From positions 185,976 through 249,975 of the forward strand of contig CANDIF010000001.1 of the NCBI GenBank assembly GCA_947384775.1: a stretch of DNA of 64,000 nucleotides, read 5' to 3'. The first letter of the stretch is position 1. The number at the start of each line of letters is the position of its first letter. A program made the translations under genes and the position numbers. The DNA is from an uncultured Clostridium sp. GTDB lineage: Bacteria > Bacillota > Clostridia > TANB77 > CAG-508. Below are positions 18,116 through 26,224 of the stretch, one piece after another. The notes beneath the pieces were generated by a model. It was not told the DNA's origin. It did no database searches and saw only the letters and a program-made list of their open reading frames with translations.

Positions 18116-18859
18116 TTATTTCAATAAACTTCCACCATTTACATTAAGATTTTCCCCATTTATATAACTTGCCTTCTCTGAAAGTAAAAATAATACTGCA
18201 TTTGCTATATCTATTGTTTCTCCTAATCTCTTCATCGGATTACTTTCTTTCTGCTCTGTAATTTCTTGGTCTGTCCACCCCTGCAGTGCCAGTGGTGTTA
18301 GTGTTAGACCAGGACTTATTGTATTTACTCTAATACCGTATTTTGAAAACTCTAATGTACTTGCTTGTGAAAAATTGATAATTCCTGCTTCTGCTGAACA
18401 ATAAGCACTTGCTTCTATACACGGTCTTGTTCCTAATCTAGATGCTATATTTACAATACTTGGTGTTTTACTATTTTTTAGTAAAGGTATTGCATATTTG
18501 GTACATATTACTTTTCCTACTAGATTGACATCTAATACCTTCCTAAAATCTTCTATATTAAATTTTTCTATATAACCATCTATACTAATTCCTGCATTAT
18601 TAATTAAATAGTCTAATTTATCAATTTGCTCGAACATTTTTATTACTTCTTCTTCATTAGAAACATCTGCTTTTATAAATAAAACTTTATCTTTATATTC
18701 TGTAAAATCTTTTTTGGTCTGTTTACAGTTTTCTTCATTATGAGCATAATTTATTATAACTTTCGCACCATTTGCAAGTAATTGCTTTGCTATTTCTTTT
18801 CCTATTCCCGATGTTCCACCTGTTACTAATGCTACTTTGTTTTCAAAATTATAGTTCAT
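18116..18859 (-). CDS. Short-chain dehydrogenase/reductase lacking the catalytic Lys
   Basis: A 247-residue SDR. VTGGTSGIGKEIA is the Rossmann TGxxxGxG loop, LINNAGIS the NAG motif, IVNIASRLG the Ser strand, and INGENLNVNGGSLL the usual C-terminus. The YxxxK motif reads YCSAEAG: Tyr is present but the catalytic lysine is Glu. The codon is GAA and the surrounding sequence is otherwise normal. It may be an altered enzyme or a non-catalytic cofactor-binding protein. A second, unrelated SDR with an intact motif is at 32585-33337. Confidence 0.85.
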   Translation of the reverse strand: MNYNFENKVALVTGGTSGIGKEIAKQLLANGAKVIINYAHNEENCKQTKKDFTEYKDKVLFIKADVSNEEEVIKMFEQIDKLDYLINNAGISIDGYIEKFNIEDFRKVLDVNLVGKVICTKYAIPLLKNSKTPSIVNIASRLGTRPCIEASAYCSAEAGIINFSQASTLEFSKYGIRVNTISPGLTLTPLALQGWTDQEITEQKESNPMKRLGETIDIANAVLFLLSEKASYINGENLNVNGGSLLK

Positions 18860-18973
18860 ACATACTTACTCCTTATCATTCAATTTCAATAATTTCATTA
18901 TTTTATTTGCAAACTCAATATCATTCTTTTTATTTATCTTAAAATATACTATATGTTTTTAACATTACTTTCC

Positions 18974-19573
18974 TCAACCTCTAAAAAATATATTTTCTTC
19001 TAAATCATCTGGATGTTCCAATTCTGTTTGTAAATCTTCCCAAGGAAATAAAGGATAAAAATATTCTATATTTAATCTTTTGCATTCTTCTTTAGTAAAC
19101 TCATTATTTCCATTATAGTAAAATGCTACATCTTCATATTCTGCAATGTCTTTAAAATCTCTACTACCATATTCCTTTGTCAAGCAAACATATAATATTC
19201 TGGCATTTTTATATCTATTTTTTATTTCATTTATGCAAATCTCTACACTTGTTCCTGTACTATGCATTGCTTCAACTACTAAAAATACTGGTTCTTTTTT
19301 ATTTATTTCTATTGAATCAAATGGATTAAAAATCATTTCAATTTTGTTCTCTCCATTTTTATAAGCTATATGTTTAACCTGTATAGGTAAAACTTTTATT
19401 ATATTTAATTTATTAGAAATGTATGTCGCTGGTACTGCACCACTTCTTAAAACAGGGCATATATAATCTACTTTTATTTCATTATCTTGAATATATTTTT
19501 TTAAATGTTCGCATAATTTGTCTATATGTTGTAAAAATTCATTATGATCCATTCTTTCATAATTTTTCTGCAT
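18974..19573 (-). CDS. Phosphoribosyltransferase-domain protein
   Basis: A 199-residue type I phosphoribosyltransferase-fold protein. The PRPP loop appears as VVEAMHSTGTSVEICINEIK, with the acidic pair replaced by Glu-Ala, so the loop is degenerate. VLRSGAVPATYIS is the conserved N-terminal phosphate-contact segment. It may act on a base or be a regulator of the PyrR/ComFC style. It is the first gene of the second leftward run; about 120 bases separate it from rlmD upstream. Confidence 0.72.
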   Translation of the reverse strand: MQKNYERMDHNEFLQHIDKLCEHLKKYIQDNEIKVDYICPVLRSGAVPATYISNKLNIIKVLPIQVKHIAYKNGENKIEMIFNPFDSIEINKKEPVFLVVEAMHSTGTSVEICINEIKNRYKNARILYVCLTKEYGSRDFKDIAEYEDVAFYYNGNNEFTKEECKRLNIEYFYPLFPWEDLQTELEHPDDLEENIFFRG

Positions 19574-19695
19574 TTTGCATTCTCCTTATAAATCTATATA
19601 ATTTTTTATCTCTAATTTATATCATAAATTAACAATTTTTATTGGAGACTAAGGTTTCCACATACCACTTTAACAACTACTTTAACTTTCATGTC

Positions 19696-21051
19696 TTATA
19701 TTAATTGTAGCACTGTTACGCATTCTACATGGCTAGTATATGGAAACATATCAACTGGCTGTACTTCTCCTATTTCGTACTTTTCACTTAATAATTTTAG
19801 ATCTCGTGCTAGTGTTGCAGGATTGCAACTTATGTATATTATATTTTCCGCTTCCAAACTATTTAATAACTGTATAGTGTTATTGTCTAATCCTTTTCTT
19901 GGTGGGTCTACAAATATTGTATTTGGTTTTATATTTTCTTTTTCTAATATTTTAGGTAATACCTTTTCTACATCTCCTGCATAGAATTCAATGTTGCCTA
20001 TATTGTTTATTTTAGCATTTTCTTTTGCATTTGCTATTGCTTCTTCTACTATTTCAATTCCATATACTTTTTCAAAGTATCTTGATGCAAATATTCCAAT
20101 TGTTCCTATTCCACAATATAAGTCTAATGCTATTTTTCCTTCTTCTTTCTGCACATGTTTCATTGCAGTATTATATAGTATTTCTGTTTGAACTGGATTT
20201 ACTTGGTAAAATGATAATGGAGATATTTTAAACTTGTACTCTCCCAAAATATCATATATATAGCCATCTCCATATATAACTTCATTTTCTTTTCCTAAAA
20301 TTACATTGGTATTTTTCATGTTGTAATTCTTCACAATGGTTTTTATATTAGGATGTTTTAAAGTAATAAATTTTATAAATTTCTCATCATATTTAAAATT
20401 CTTATCATTCAGTACTAGAGTAACTAAAATCTCATTAGTTTTTACTCCAATTTTTACAACAATATGTCTAACTGTTCCTTTTAAAGTTTCTTCATTATAT
20501 GTTGAAATATCGTTATTCTTTACAAATTCAAAAATATCTCTTGCAATTTCCTCACAAGTTTCATTTTGAATGTAACATTTATGTACTGGTATAATGTTAT
20601 GGCTTCTACTTGCATATATCCCCATAACTGGCATATTTTCTTTATCTACACCTACTGGATATTGTAACTTATTTCTATAAAACATTGGCGTTTTCATTCC
20701 AATTACATCTTTAACTTCAAGTTCTTGTCCAAATGATTTATATATGCAATTTTGTACAGTTGCTTTTTTTATTTTCAATGTTTCTTCATATTTTACGTGC
20801 CTTAAATTACAGCCACCACATCTGTTATAGTCTTTACATTCTGTTTCAACTCTTTCTGTAGATGGTTTTATTATCTTAATTATTTTTCCATAAGCAAAAC
20901 TTGACTGTACTTTTAAAATCTTTATCTCTAGCCTTTCTCCTGCAATCGCTCCTTGTATGAATATGGGCATATTATCAATTTTTGCAATACCTTCTCCTTG
21001 ATATCCGTTATCAATTATATCTACTTCGTAAATTTCATTTTTCTTTAACAT
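19696..21051 (-). CDS. rlmD: 23S rRNA (uracil-C5)-methyltransferase RlmD/RlmCD family
   Basis: A 451-residue SAM-dependent RNA m5U methyltransferase. An N-terminal TRAM domain (about 1-60) is followed by the Fe-S cysteines in CKDYNRCGGCNLRH, the SAM site DLYCGIGTIGIFAS, FVDPPRKGLD, and the catalytic Cys in YISCNPATLARDL. The family methylates U747 and/or U1939 of 23S rRNA; which one cannot be told. Full length. A structured 3'-type element (21088-21166) lies between it and the AI-2E transporter gene. Confidence 0.92.
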   Translation of the reverse strand: MLKKNEIYEVDIIDNGYQGEGIAKIDNMPIFIQGAIAGERLEIKILKVQSSFAYGKIIKIIKPSTERVETECKDYNRCGGCNLRHVKYEETLKIKKATVQNCIYKSFGQELEVKDVIGMKTPMFYRNKLQYPVGVDKENMPVMGIYASRSHNIIPVHKCYIQNETCEEIARDIFEFVKNNDISTYNEETLKGTVRHIVVKIGVKTNEILVTLVLNDKNFKYDEKFIKFITLKHPNIKTIVKNYNMKNTNVILGKENEVIYGDGYIYDILGEYKFKISPLSFYQVNPVQTEILYNTAMKHVQKEEGKIALDLYCGIGTIGIFASRYFEKVYGIEIVEEAIANAKENAKINNIGNIEFYAGDVEKVLPKILEKENIKPNTIFVDPPRKGLDNNTIQLLNSLEAENIIYISCNPATLARDLKLLSEKYEIGEVQPVDMFPYTSHVECVTVLQLI

Positions 21052-21087
21052 GTATTACCTTCTTCTATATAGTTCGTTCTCTATATA

Positions 21088-21166
21088 GCTCTACGTGGAT
21101 GTTAACTTTTTTAAACCCCGACTGAGAAGGATTTTAAAAAAATCTAGCATCCAGCAAAATAGAGCG
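21088..21166 (-). repeat. Structured 3' element, copy 1
   Basis: Read in the direction of the AI-2E gene: GCTCTATTTTGCTGGATG, an inner long AT stem, then CATCCACGTAGAGC. The outer stem GCTCTA/TAGAGC and second stem GGATG/CATCC flank an asymmetric internal loop. Copies at 30448-30524 and 33475-33551 share the internal loop and second stem while the outer stem changes in a paired way. Confidence 0.7.
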
Positions 21167-21212
21167 AATTTTATGAATAAATTATATATTATTTATGAAG
21201 TTTTGTAAATAG

Positions 21213-22305
21213 CTAATCTAATATGCTTTTAACGATTCCATTCTCTATCATTGTTTTAAATATATTTTTTAATATTATAAATATTATTGGTCCAATAAAA
21301 AGTCCTAATACACCTGTTAATTTAAATCCTGTATACATTGCAATTAATGTAAAAATTGGATGAATTCCTATATTGCTACTTACTATTTTAGGTTCTAATA
21401 ATTGTCTTGCTACCATTATTATAACTAATATAATTATTATATATATTCCAAGAGGTAAATCTCCATTTATAGCAACAATTATAGCCCATGGTACCATTAC
21501 TGTTCCTGATCCGAAGTATTGGCAACGCATCTACGATTCCAATTCCAATAGAGGTAAGCAGTGGATATGGAACATTGTGCCCTGTAAATTTTAGTATATA
21601 CAGACCTACCAAGACAATAAAGAATGATATTATTACTAAAATTATTTCTGCTTTTAAGTAGCAACCTAAACTTTTTATAATGCTTCTAAAATGTACACCT
21701 ATTTTTTTTACCCATATAGACGGTAAATGATGTTCCATTTGATCTAAAATATACATCCTATCTGTACATATAAAATATGTTGATAATATTGTTATAAACG
21801 CATATATAGCAAACACTGGAAGTGAAGATATTATATGAGTTACTTTAGTAAGCATTTCATATGCAAAATTTGATATGTTTACTATTATTTTATCTGATGA
21901 ATTTTCTACTAATGTTATTACTTGTTCAGGTATAGAAGTTTCTCTACTTCTTATTTTATCTATATAATTGCTTATCTTTTCTGTTCCAATTTCTATATAG
22001 TAGTTCAATTTCTGCATTAGATTTGAACTTTCCGTTATAAGGCTAAATATCCCCCATGCAATTAAACCCAAAATAGTTAAAAAGATTACAACAATTACAC
22101 ACACAGCCACACGTTTTCTTGTGATATGTGTTTTATTAACGATTTTCTTAATTAGTGGTTCTACCATTAAAGAAATTATCAATGCAATCAAAAAAGGCAT
22201 ATAAAAAATAGCCAATTTAAAACTTAAATATATTACTACAAGTGAAATTATTAATATTAATATCCTTTTTAAAACCCTTGTCCAATAGCCAACATCAATT
22301 ACCAT
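21213..22305 (-). CDS. AI-2E family transporter, needs +1 recoding at CGG
   Basis: Membrane protein of the AI-2E/TqsA/YhhT family, 363 residues if one base is skipped at 21513. The first 264 residues contain the two N-terminal helices, the long soluble segment and two further helices, ending GIVDALPIL; the family continues with a GTG-type loop. In the original frame CGG (21511-21513) is followed by a meaningless hydrophilic tail. Skipping the C gives DALPIL-GSGTVMVPWAII and the four last TM helices, through LEPKIVSSNIGIHP and TGFKLTGVLGLFIGPI, both highly typical. Family roles include small-molecule or ion export. ATG 22305 follows GGGAGAG. Confidence 0.9.
21510..21513 (-). other. +1 recoding site (C-GGA) in AI-2E transporter
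   Basis: Minus-strand phase is ATA-CTT-CGG-ATC. Skipping the C gives CTT-(C)-GGA-TCA-GGA, Leu-Gly-Ser-Gly, the conserved loop after DALPIL. The correct frame then stays open to the natural end at 21213. Confidence 0.88.
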
Positions 22306-22321
22306 TTTTCTCTCCCTATGT

Positions 22322-22386
22322 AATAGGTCAGTTTGTCCCTGACCTATTTTTAATTATTGTTGTATAGGATTCACTATACAACAATT
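22322..22386. other. Two perfect hairpins between CBS and AI-2E genes
   Basis: AATAGGTCAG/CTGACCTATT (loop TTTGTCC) and ATTGTTGTATAG/CTATACAACAAT (loop GATTCA) lie between the CBS-domain gene and the AI-2E transporter start. Both are followed by T-rich DNA only on the plus strand, so on the gene strand they are more likely processing or stability elements than a simple terminator. Confidence 0.5.
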
Positions 22387-22830
22387 TTATTCATTATTTC
22401 TAGCATGATTTCCACACTTACAAATTCCTTCTACCGTTTTACCAACATGTTCTTCGTTAATTTCATTATGGTTTGCTATATCTGCCAAAGTTAATATTCC
22501 AATCATAGTATTATTTTCAATAACAGGAATCCTTCTTACTTGACACTCGCACATTGTTTTTGTAGCGTTGTCAACTGTTTCTTCTGGTGTAACAGAATAA
22601 ATTTTAGTTGTCATTATTTCACTTGCAGGTGTTGTATTTGTGTCCTTATTGCAAGCAATTCCTCTTAGAACTAAGTCTCTATCGGTTATTAAACCTACAA
22701 TTTCACTATTGTTATTGCAAACTGGTATACATCCCACATGTTTTTCTTTCATTATTTTTGCTACATTATTTAAATTTGTTTCTGGACTTACACAAGAAAT
22801 TTGTGTGCACATACATTCTCTTACTTTCAT
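22387..22830 (-). CDS. Two-CBS-domain protein
   Basis: A 147-residue protein made of two CBS domains (about 8-60 and 72-130): the repeated patterns ISCVSPETNLNNVAKIM/LITDRDLVLRG and IYSVTPEETVDNATKTM/ILTLADIANH are diagnostic. The pair would form a Bateman module that binds adenosine nucleotides. The N- and C-terminal cysteines (CMCTQISC, GICKCGNH) could bind metal. It is similar to the small CBS proteins common in spore-forming Firmicutes. Partner unknown. Confidence 0.9.
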   Translation of the reverse strand: MKVRECMCTQISCVSPETNLNNVAKIMKEKHVGCIPVCNNNSEIVGLITDRDLVLRGIACNKDTNTTPASEIMTTKIYSVTPEETVDNATKTMCECQVRRIPVIENNTMIGILTLADIANHNEINEEHVGKTVEGICKCGNHARNNE

Positions 22831-22895
22831 AATATTCCCCTTTCTAAATAAATATACTATTATTATTTATTATAAAGGAGAAAATATACATTATA

Positions 22896-23423
22896 TTAAT
22901 ATGGTCTCCATGGCGGTCTTTGATCATATGGTGGACGCATTGGTGGTCTTGGAAGTCGTGGCATATGTGGTGGTCTTTGGTTTCCTAAAAGTTCTCTTAA
23001 AATCAAAATTTTTATTAAGTCTCTCAAAATAAAATTTTTTTGTCTAACCTCACTTCTTGTCACCTGTTCTTCTTTTGCATTTGGATTTCTTACATCTCCA
23101 TTTTTTAATGGCATTCGTTGTATTTGATTTGGTGTTGTAGTAGTTTGTGGTTCACTAGGTTCCACGTTTCTATATATTTCTTCCGTCATATTTTCAATCA
23201 TTTCTTTTGTCATTTCTCTTGAATTATTTTGACTACATACTCTACATACCATTGGATATATAATTCTATATATTTCTGGATACATATCATTTAACATGTC
23301 ATTGTTTGCTTGATTGTTTAAATAATTATTATCATAATAATAATCATTATATGTATTTGTATAAATGTTATTTGGAATTTGGTTGTAGCCTAAAACATTT
23401 CTCATGTATTCCTCATAATCCAT
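22896..23423 (-). CDS. Hypothetical Asn/Tyr- and Pro/Arg-rich protein (coat-like)
   Basis: A 175-residue low-complexity protein. Residues 1-50 are rich in Asn and Tyr; a middle block MYPEIYRIIYPMVCRVC contains two cysteines; the last 30 residues are dominated by Pro and Arg with repeated RPP. This composition resembles uncharacterised spore coat or morphogenetic proteins of Clostridia, but no domain is certain. Start ATG follows AGGAGGTAG. It stands alone between the CBS gene and a divergent small gene. Confidence 0.6.
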   Translation of the reverse strand: MDYEEYMRNVLGYNQIPNNIYTNTYNDYYYDNNYLNNQANNDMLNDMYPEIYRIIYPMVCRVCSQNNSREMTKEMIENMTEEIYRNVEPSEPQTTTTPNQIQRMPLKNGDVRNPNAKEEQVTRSEVRQKNFILRDLIKILILRELLGNQRPPHMPRLPRPPMRPPYDQRPPWRPY

Positions 23424-23491
23424 AATCTACCTCCTATAAATTTTAGTTTATTATAGTATATGCAAACAATATAAAAAAATCACTACATATT

Positions 23492-23520
23492 TTGACATAA
23501 TTTAATTGATATGATATTAT
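23492..23520 (+). promoter_or_regulatory. Promoter for the small acidic gene at 23564
   Basis: TTGACA (23492-23497), 17 bases, TATTAT (23515-23520). One mismatch in the -10 hexamer. It reads toward the ATG at 23564. Confidence 0.7.
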
Positions 23521-23563
23521 AAAAATATATTTCATGAGATAGCATGATTAATGGAGGTTTATT

Positions 23564-23719
23564 ATGGATAATCAAGATATTGAAGTTGTTGTAAATGATG
23601 ATAATGATTTAGAGATATCTCCTGTTTATGAGCACCTAAATGCAGCAAAACCAAAACCAAAAGAGAAAAAAGAGGAGATTATAATTCCAGAAATTAAGCA
23701 AAAAGAAAAACAGGACTAA
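23564..23719 (+). CDS. Small acidic/Lys-rich protein, 51 residues
   Basis: A short open frame with promoter, GGAGG ribosome site seven bases before the ATG, and a hairpin terminator that overlaps its stop region. The N-terminal half is acidic (ten Asp/Glu of the first 23) and the second half is Lys/Glu/Pro rich; there is no hydrophobic core or cysteine. It is convergent with the acyl-CoA synthetase gene. The complete signals support a real gene, but I recognise no family. Confidence 0.7.
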   Translation: MDNQDIEVVVNDDNDLEISPVYEHLNAAKPKPKEKKEEIIIPEIKQKEKQD

Positions 23720-23733
23720 GCCTGTTTTTCTTT
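23702..23733. terminator. Bidirectional terminator
   Basis: AAAAACAGG, loop ACTAAG, CCTGTTTTT with A-rich and T-rich flanks on both sides. It serves the small gene (plus) and the acyl-CoA synthetase gene (minus). Confidence 0.8.
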
Positions 23734-25449
23734 TTCTAATATCAATTTTAAATTATCCTGTCTTTTTATTTTCTTAGTTGTTGTTTTAATTAATTCTTCC
23801 TCTCTTAATATCATATTTTGTATATGTTTGTATCTTGGGAACCCTTTATTAAGTTCTTTTATTTGTTCCCATATAATTTTATATAATTCAGCTTCTGTTT
23901 TATCTTGATATTTTTCTTTTACAACTTCTTTATCATAAACAATAACTACTGATAATTTAACGTCATTTTTATCTTTTTCATCTTGTTTTCCAAATACCAT
24001 TGCCTCTGTTACTAATTCCATTCTTCCTAATACTGTTTCTATCTCTTCTGGAAAAATTTTCTTTCCATTTTTTAATACAATCATATTTTTACTTCTTCCA
24101 GTTATAAATAAATATCCTTTGTCGTCAATATAACCTAAGTCTCCTGTATAGAACCATCCATCTTTTAAAACTTCAGCTGTTTCTTCTGGCATTTCATAAT
24201 AGCCAAGCATAATGTTTGGACCTTTTACTTTTATTTCTCCTATTCCTTTTTCATCTTTATTTTCAATTTCTATAGTGTCATTAATCATAGGAACACCAAC
24301 TGAACCGTTCTTCATATGCCAATCATCTTCTGCTGCTATTACTGGAGATGTTTCTGTTAATCCATAACCTTGAACTACTTTTATTCCTAAATCATTGAAA
24401 CCTTTTGCAATTACAGGATCTGCAGGTGCACCTCCTGAAATTACAAATCTTAATTCTCCTCCTAATGCATCAATAACCTGTTTAAATAATTTTCTTCTTA
24501 TGTCTATATGTAACTTTAATAAGAAATTACTTACTTTTATAGCTGTATTAATTAGTTTTGTTTTGCCTTGCTTTTCAATTTCTTTCATTATTGTCTTATA
24601 TATTGCTTCTGTTAGAACAGGTACTCCAACAAATAATGTAACTTTATATTCATTTAAATTTTGTTTTATATATCTTAATCCATCTGGAAATACTGTCTTT
24701 ACACCTGATGCTAACATCATTATAATACATGTTGAACCAAAAATATGATGGAATGGCAGAAAAGCTATATTTACGTCTGTGCTTCTTATATCTTCGCAAC
24801 ATCTCATTGCATAAATATTTGATGCAATATTTCTTTGAGAAAGCATAACTGCTTTTGATTTTGATGTTGTTCCTGAAGTAAATAATAAGATATTCATTGC
24901 ATTATCATCAATTTTTGTATCTACATATTCTTTATTGTTTTTTAATTCTTTTTTTCCTTCATCTATTAGTTCTGCTACAGACTGAAATCCATCAATTTTG
25001 CCCATACAAATAAATTCTCTTAAATCTGTTTTTTGATTTTTTCTTATTTCTTCCATCTTGTCTGTTAGCTTTTCATCAAATATTATTATTTCAACTTTAC
25101 TTCTTATTAGTGAGTTTTCAAGTTCTTCATATTGTAAGTCTTTGTCTAATGGAACAGACACTATTCCACCTAAAAGATTAGCTAAATGAGAAACTACCCA
25201 TTCATATCTATTTTTTCCTATTATTGCAATTCTTTTTCCCTTTGCTTTTAATTTGCTATATAAGCTTGTTCCTAATGCATTTACATCTTCTAATAATCTA
25301 GTATATGTTACATTCTCATATTCAGCTTTTTTATTTTCTTGATGTTTTATTGTAAATGCAATTTTATTATTATATTCTGTTGCAGAATTATAAATAATTT
25401 CCTTTATGTTATTAAATTCTTTAGCATCATATTTTTTTTCTCTTTTCAT
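23716..25449 (-). CDS. Long-chain acyl-CoA synthetase (AMP-binding)
   Basis: A 577-residue adenylate-forming enzyme that activates a fatty or other carboxylic acid to acyl-CoA. LLFTSGTTSKSKAVMLSQ is the AMP-binding P-loop motif, QGYGLTETSPVIA the A5 motif, DGWFYTGDLGYID the A7 motif, and GRSKNMIVLKNGKKIFPEEIE the hinge and C-terminal domain. The catalytic lysine region near the end reads TTTKKIKRQ. Full length. It may also serve lipid metabolism from exogenous acids. Monocistronic, with a terminator shared with the convergent small gene. Confidence 0.92.
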   Translation of the reverse strand: MKREKKYDAKEFNNIKEIIYNSATEYNNKIAFTIKHQENKKAEYENVTYTRLLEDVNALGTSLYSKLKAKGKRIAIIGKNRYEWVVSHLANLLGGIVSVPLDKDLQYEELENSLIRSKVEIIIFDEKLTDKMEEIRKNQKTDLREFICMGKIDGFQSVAELIDEGKKELKNNKEYVDTKIDDNAMNILLFTSGTTSKSKAVMLSQRNIASNIYAMRCCEDIRSTDVNIAFLPFHHIFGSTCIIMMLASGVKTVFPDGLRYIKQNLNEYKVTLFVGVPVLTEAIYKTIMKEIEKQGKTKLINTAIKVSNFLLKLHIDIRRKLFKQVIDALGGELRFVISGGAPADPVIAKGFNDLGIKVVQGYGLTETSPVIAAEDDWHMKNGSVGVPMINDTIEIENKDEKGIGEIKVKGPNIMLGYYEMPEETAEVLKDGWFYTGDLGYIDDKGYLFITGRSKNMIVLKNGKKIFPEEIETVLGRMELVTEAMVFGKQDEKDKNDVKLSVVIVYDKEVVKEKYQDKTEAELYKIIWEQIKELNKGFPRYKHIQNMILREEELIKTTTKKIKRQDNLKLILEKEKQA

Positions 25450-25533
25450 TCTTTTACCACCTAATCATTTTTTCTATAGTATATCACATATTTTTCCATA
25501 AGTCTCTAAACTGAACAGTCAGTCTGTTTATTT

Positions 25534-26224
25534 TTATATAAAACATGTTAAAACACTATACAATAAAATCCATATCAACCCGCGAAGTTAATAAATTATC
25601 AATCATAAATAAGTTTCCCATTTTATTAATTTTCTTATATTCTGATAGCAAGTTTTCTTTTTCTTTTGTTGTACAAAGGTTTTGTTTCTCAATATATTCT
25701 TTTGCTAAATATGTTGATTTTGTTATAGCTTCTGTTTCTAAATACGTTCGTATTACCATTTTCACACAATTAAGCAATATGAAAATCGAGATATGCAACA
25801 AGTAATTATTAATTATCCTAAAGATTGTTAAGATTAAAATAATTATGTAATATAATATGCATATATTTGAAATTGCAAAATTAGCTAGCAATACTCTTCT
25901 CTCTTGTACCGAATGTGCACACTCATGTGCTATTGTTTGTATTCTTGCATAATTATTTTTTATATCTGCTATTATAATTTTATCTGTTATAGCAATATAT
26001 AAACTTGTTTTTGTATCTTTTGCCTCTTCAATACTGACATTCTTATTATTAAGAGTTTCTAATATATCTTTAGCAATTTCAATGTTTTTTGGAAATCTAT
26101 CAGTTATTTTTTCCAATCTTTCGTTTTCCTTCAATTCTTTTGCTTTTTTTATATTAATTTTAAATATTATCTTCAGTAATATTATTGTTATAACTAATGC
26201 TATTATCACACTTATATTTTCCAC
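25534..26224 (-). CDS. YugP-type zinc metallopeptidase, C-terminus restored by +1 recoding at CGG
   Basis: Membrane zinc peptidase of the YugP/Zn_peptidase_2 family, 229 residues if one base is skipped at 25582. The N-terminal TM (about 4-22), a soluble part with the zinc motif HECAHSVQER (about residue 100) and two middle TM helices are in the first frame. That frame ends with a short hydrophilic tail RVDMDFIV. CGG at 25580-25582 is in phase, and resuming on GGG gives GLIWILLYSVLTCFI and a stop at 25534, a C-terminal TM helix as the family normally has. This is the only site whose fourth base is G. The alternative is an unshifted 222-residue protein lacking that helix. Confidence 0.8.
25579..25582 (-). 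other. +1 recoding site (C-GGG) in YugP-type peptidase
   Basis: Phase ACT-TCG-CGG-GTT; after the shift TCG-(C)-GGG-TTG-ATA opens a 15-residue hydrophobic tail. The unshifted frame stops eight codons after CGG, so the effect is to replace a polar tail by a TM helix. Evidence is less absolute than at the other sites because little sequence follows. Confidence 0.65.
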
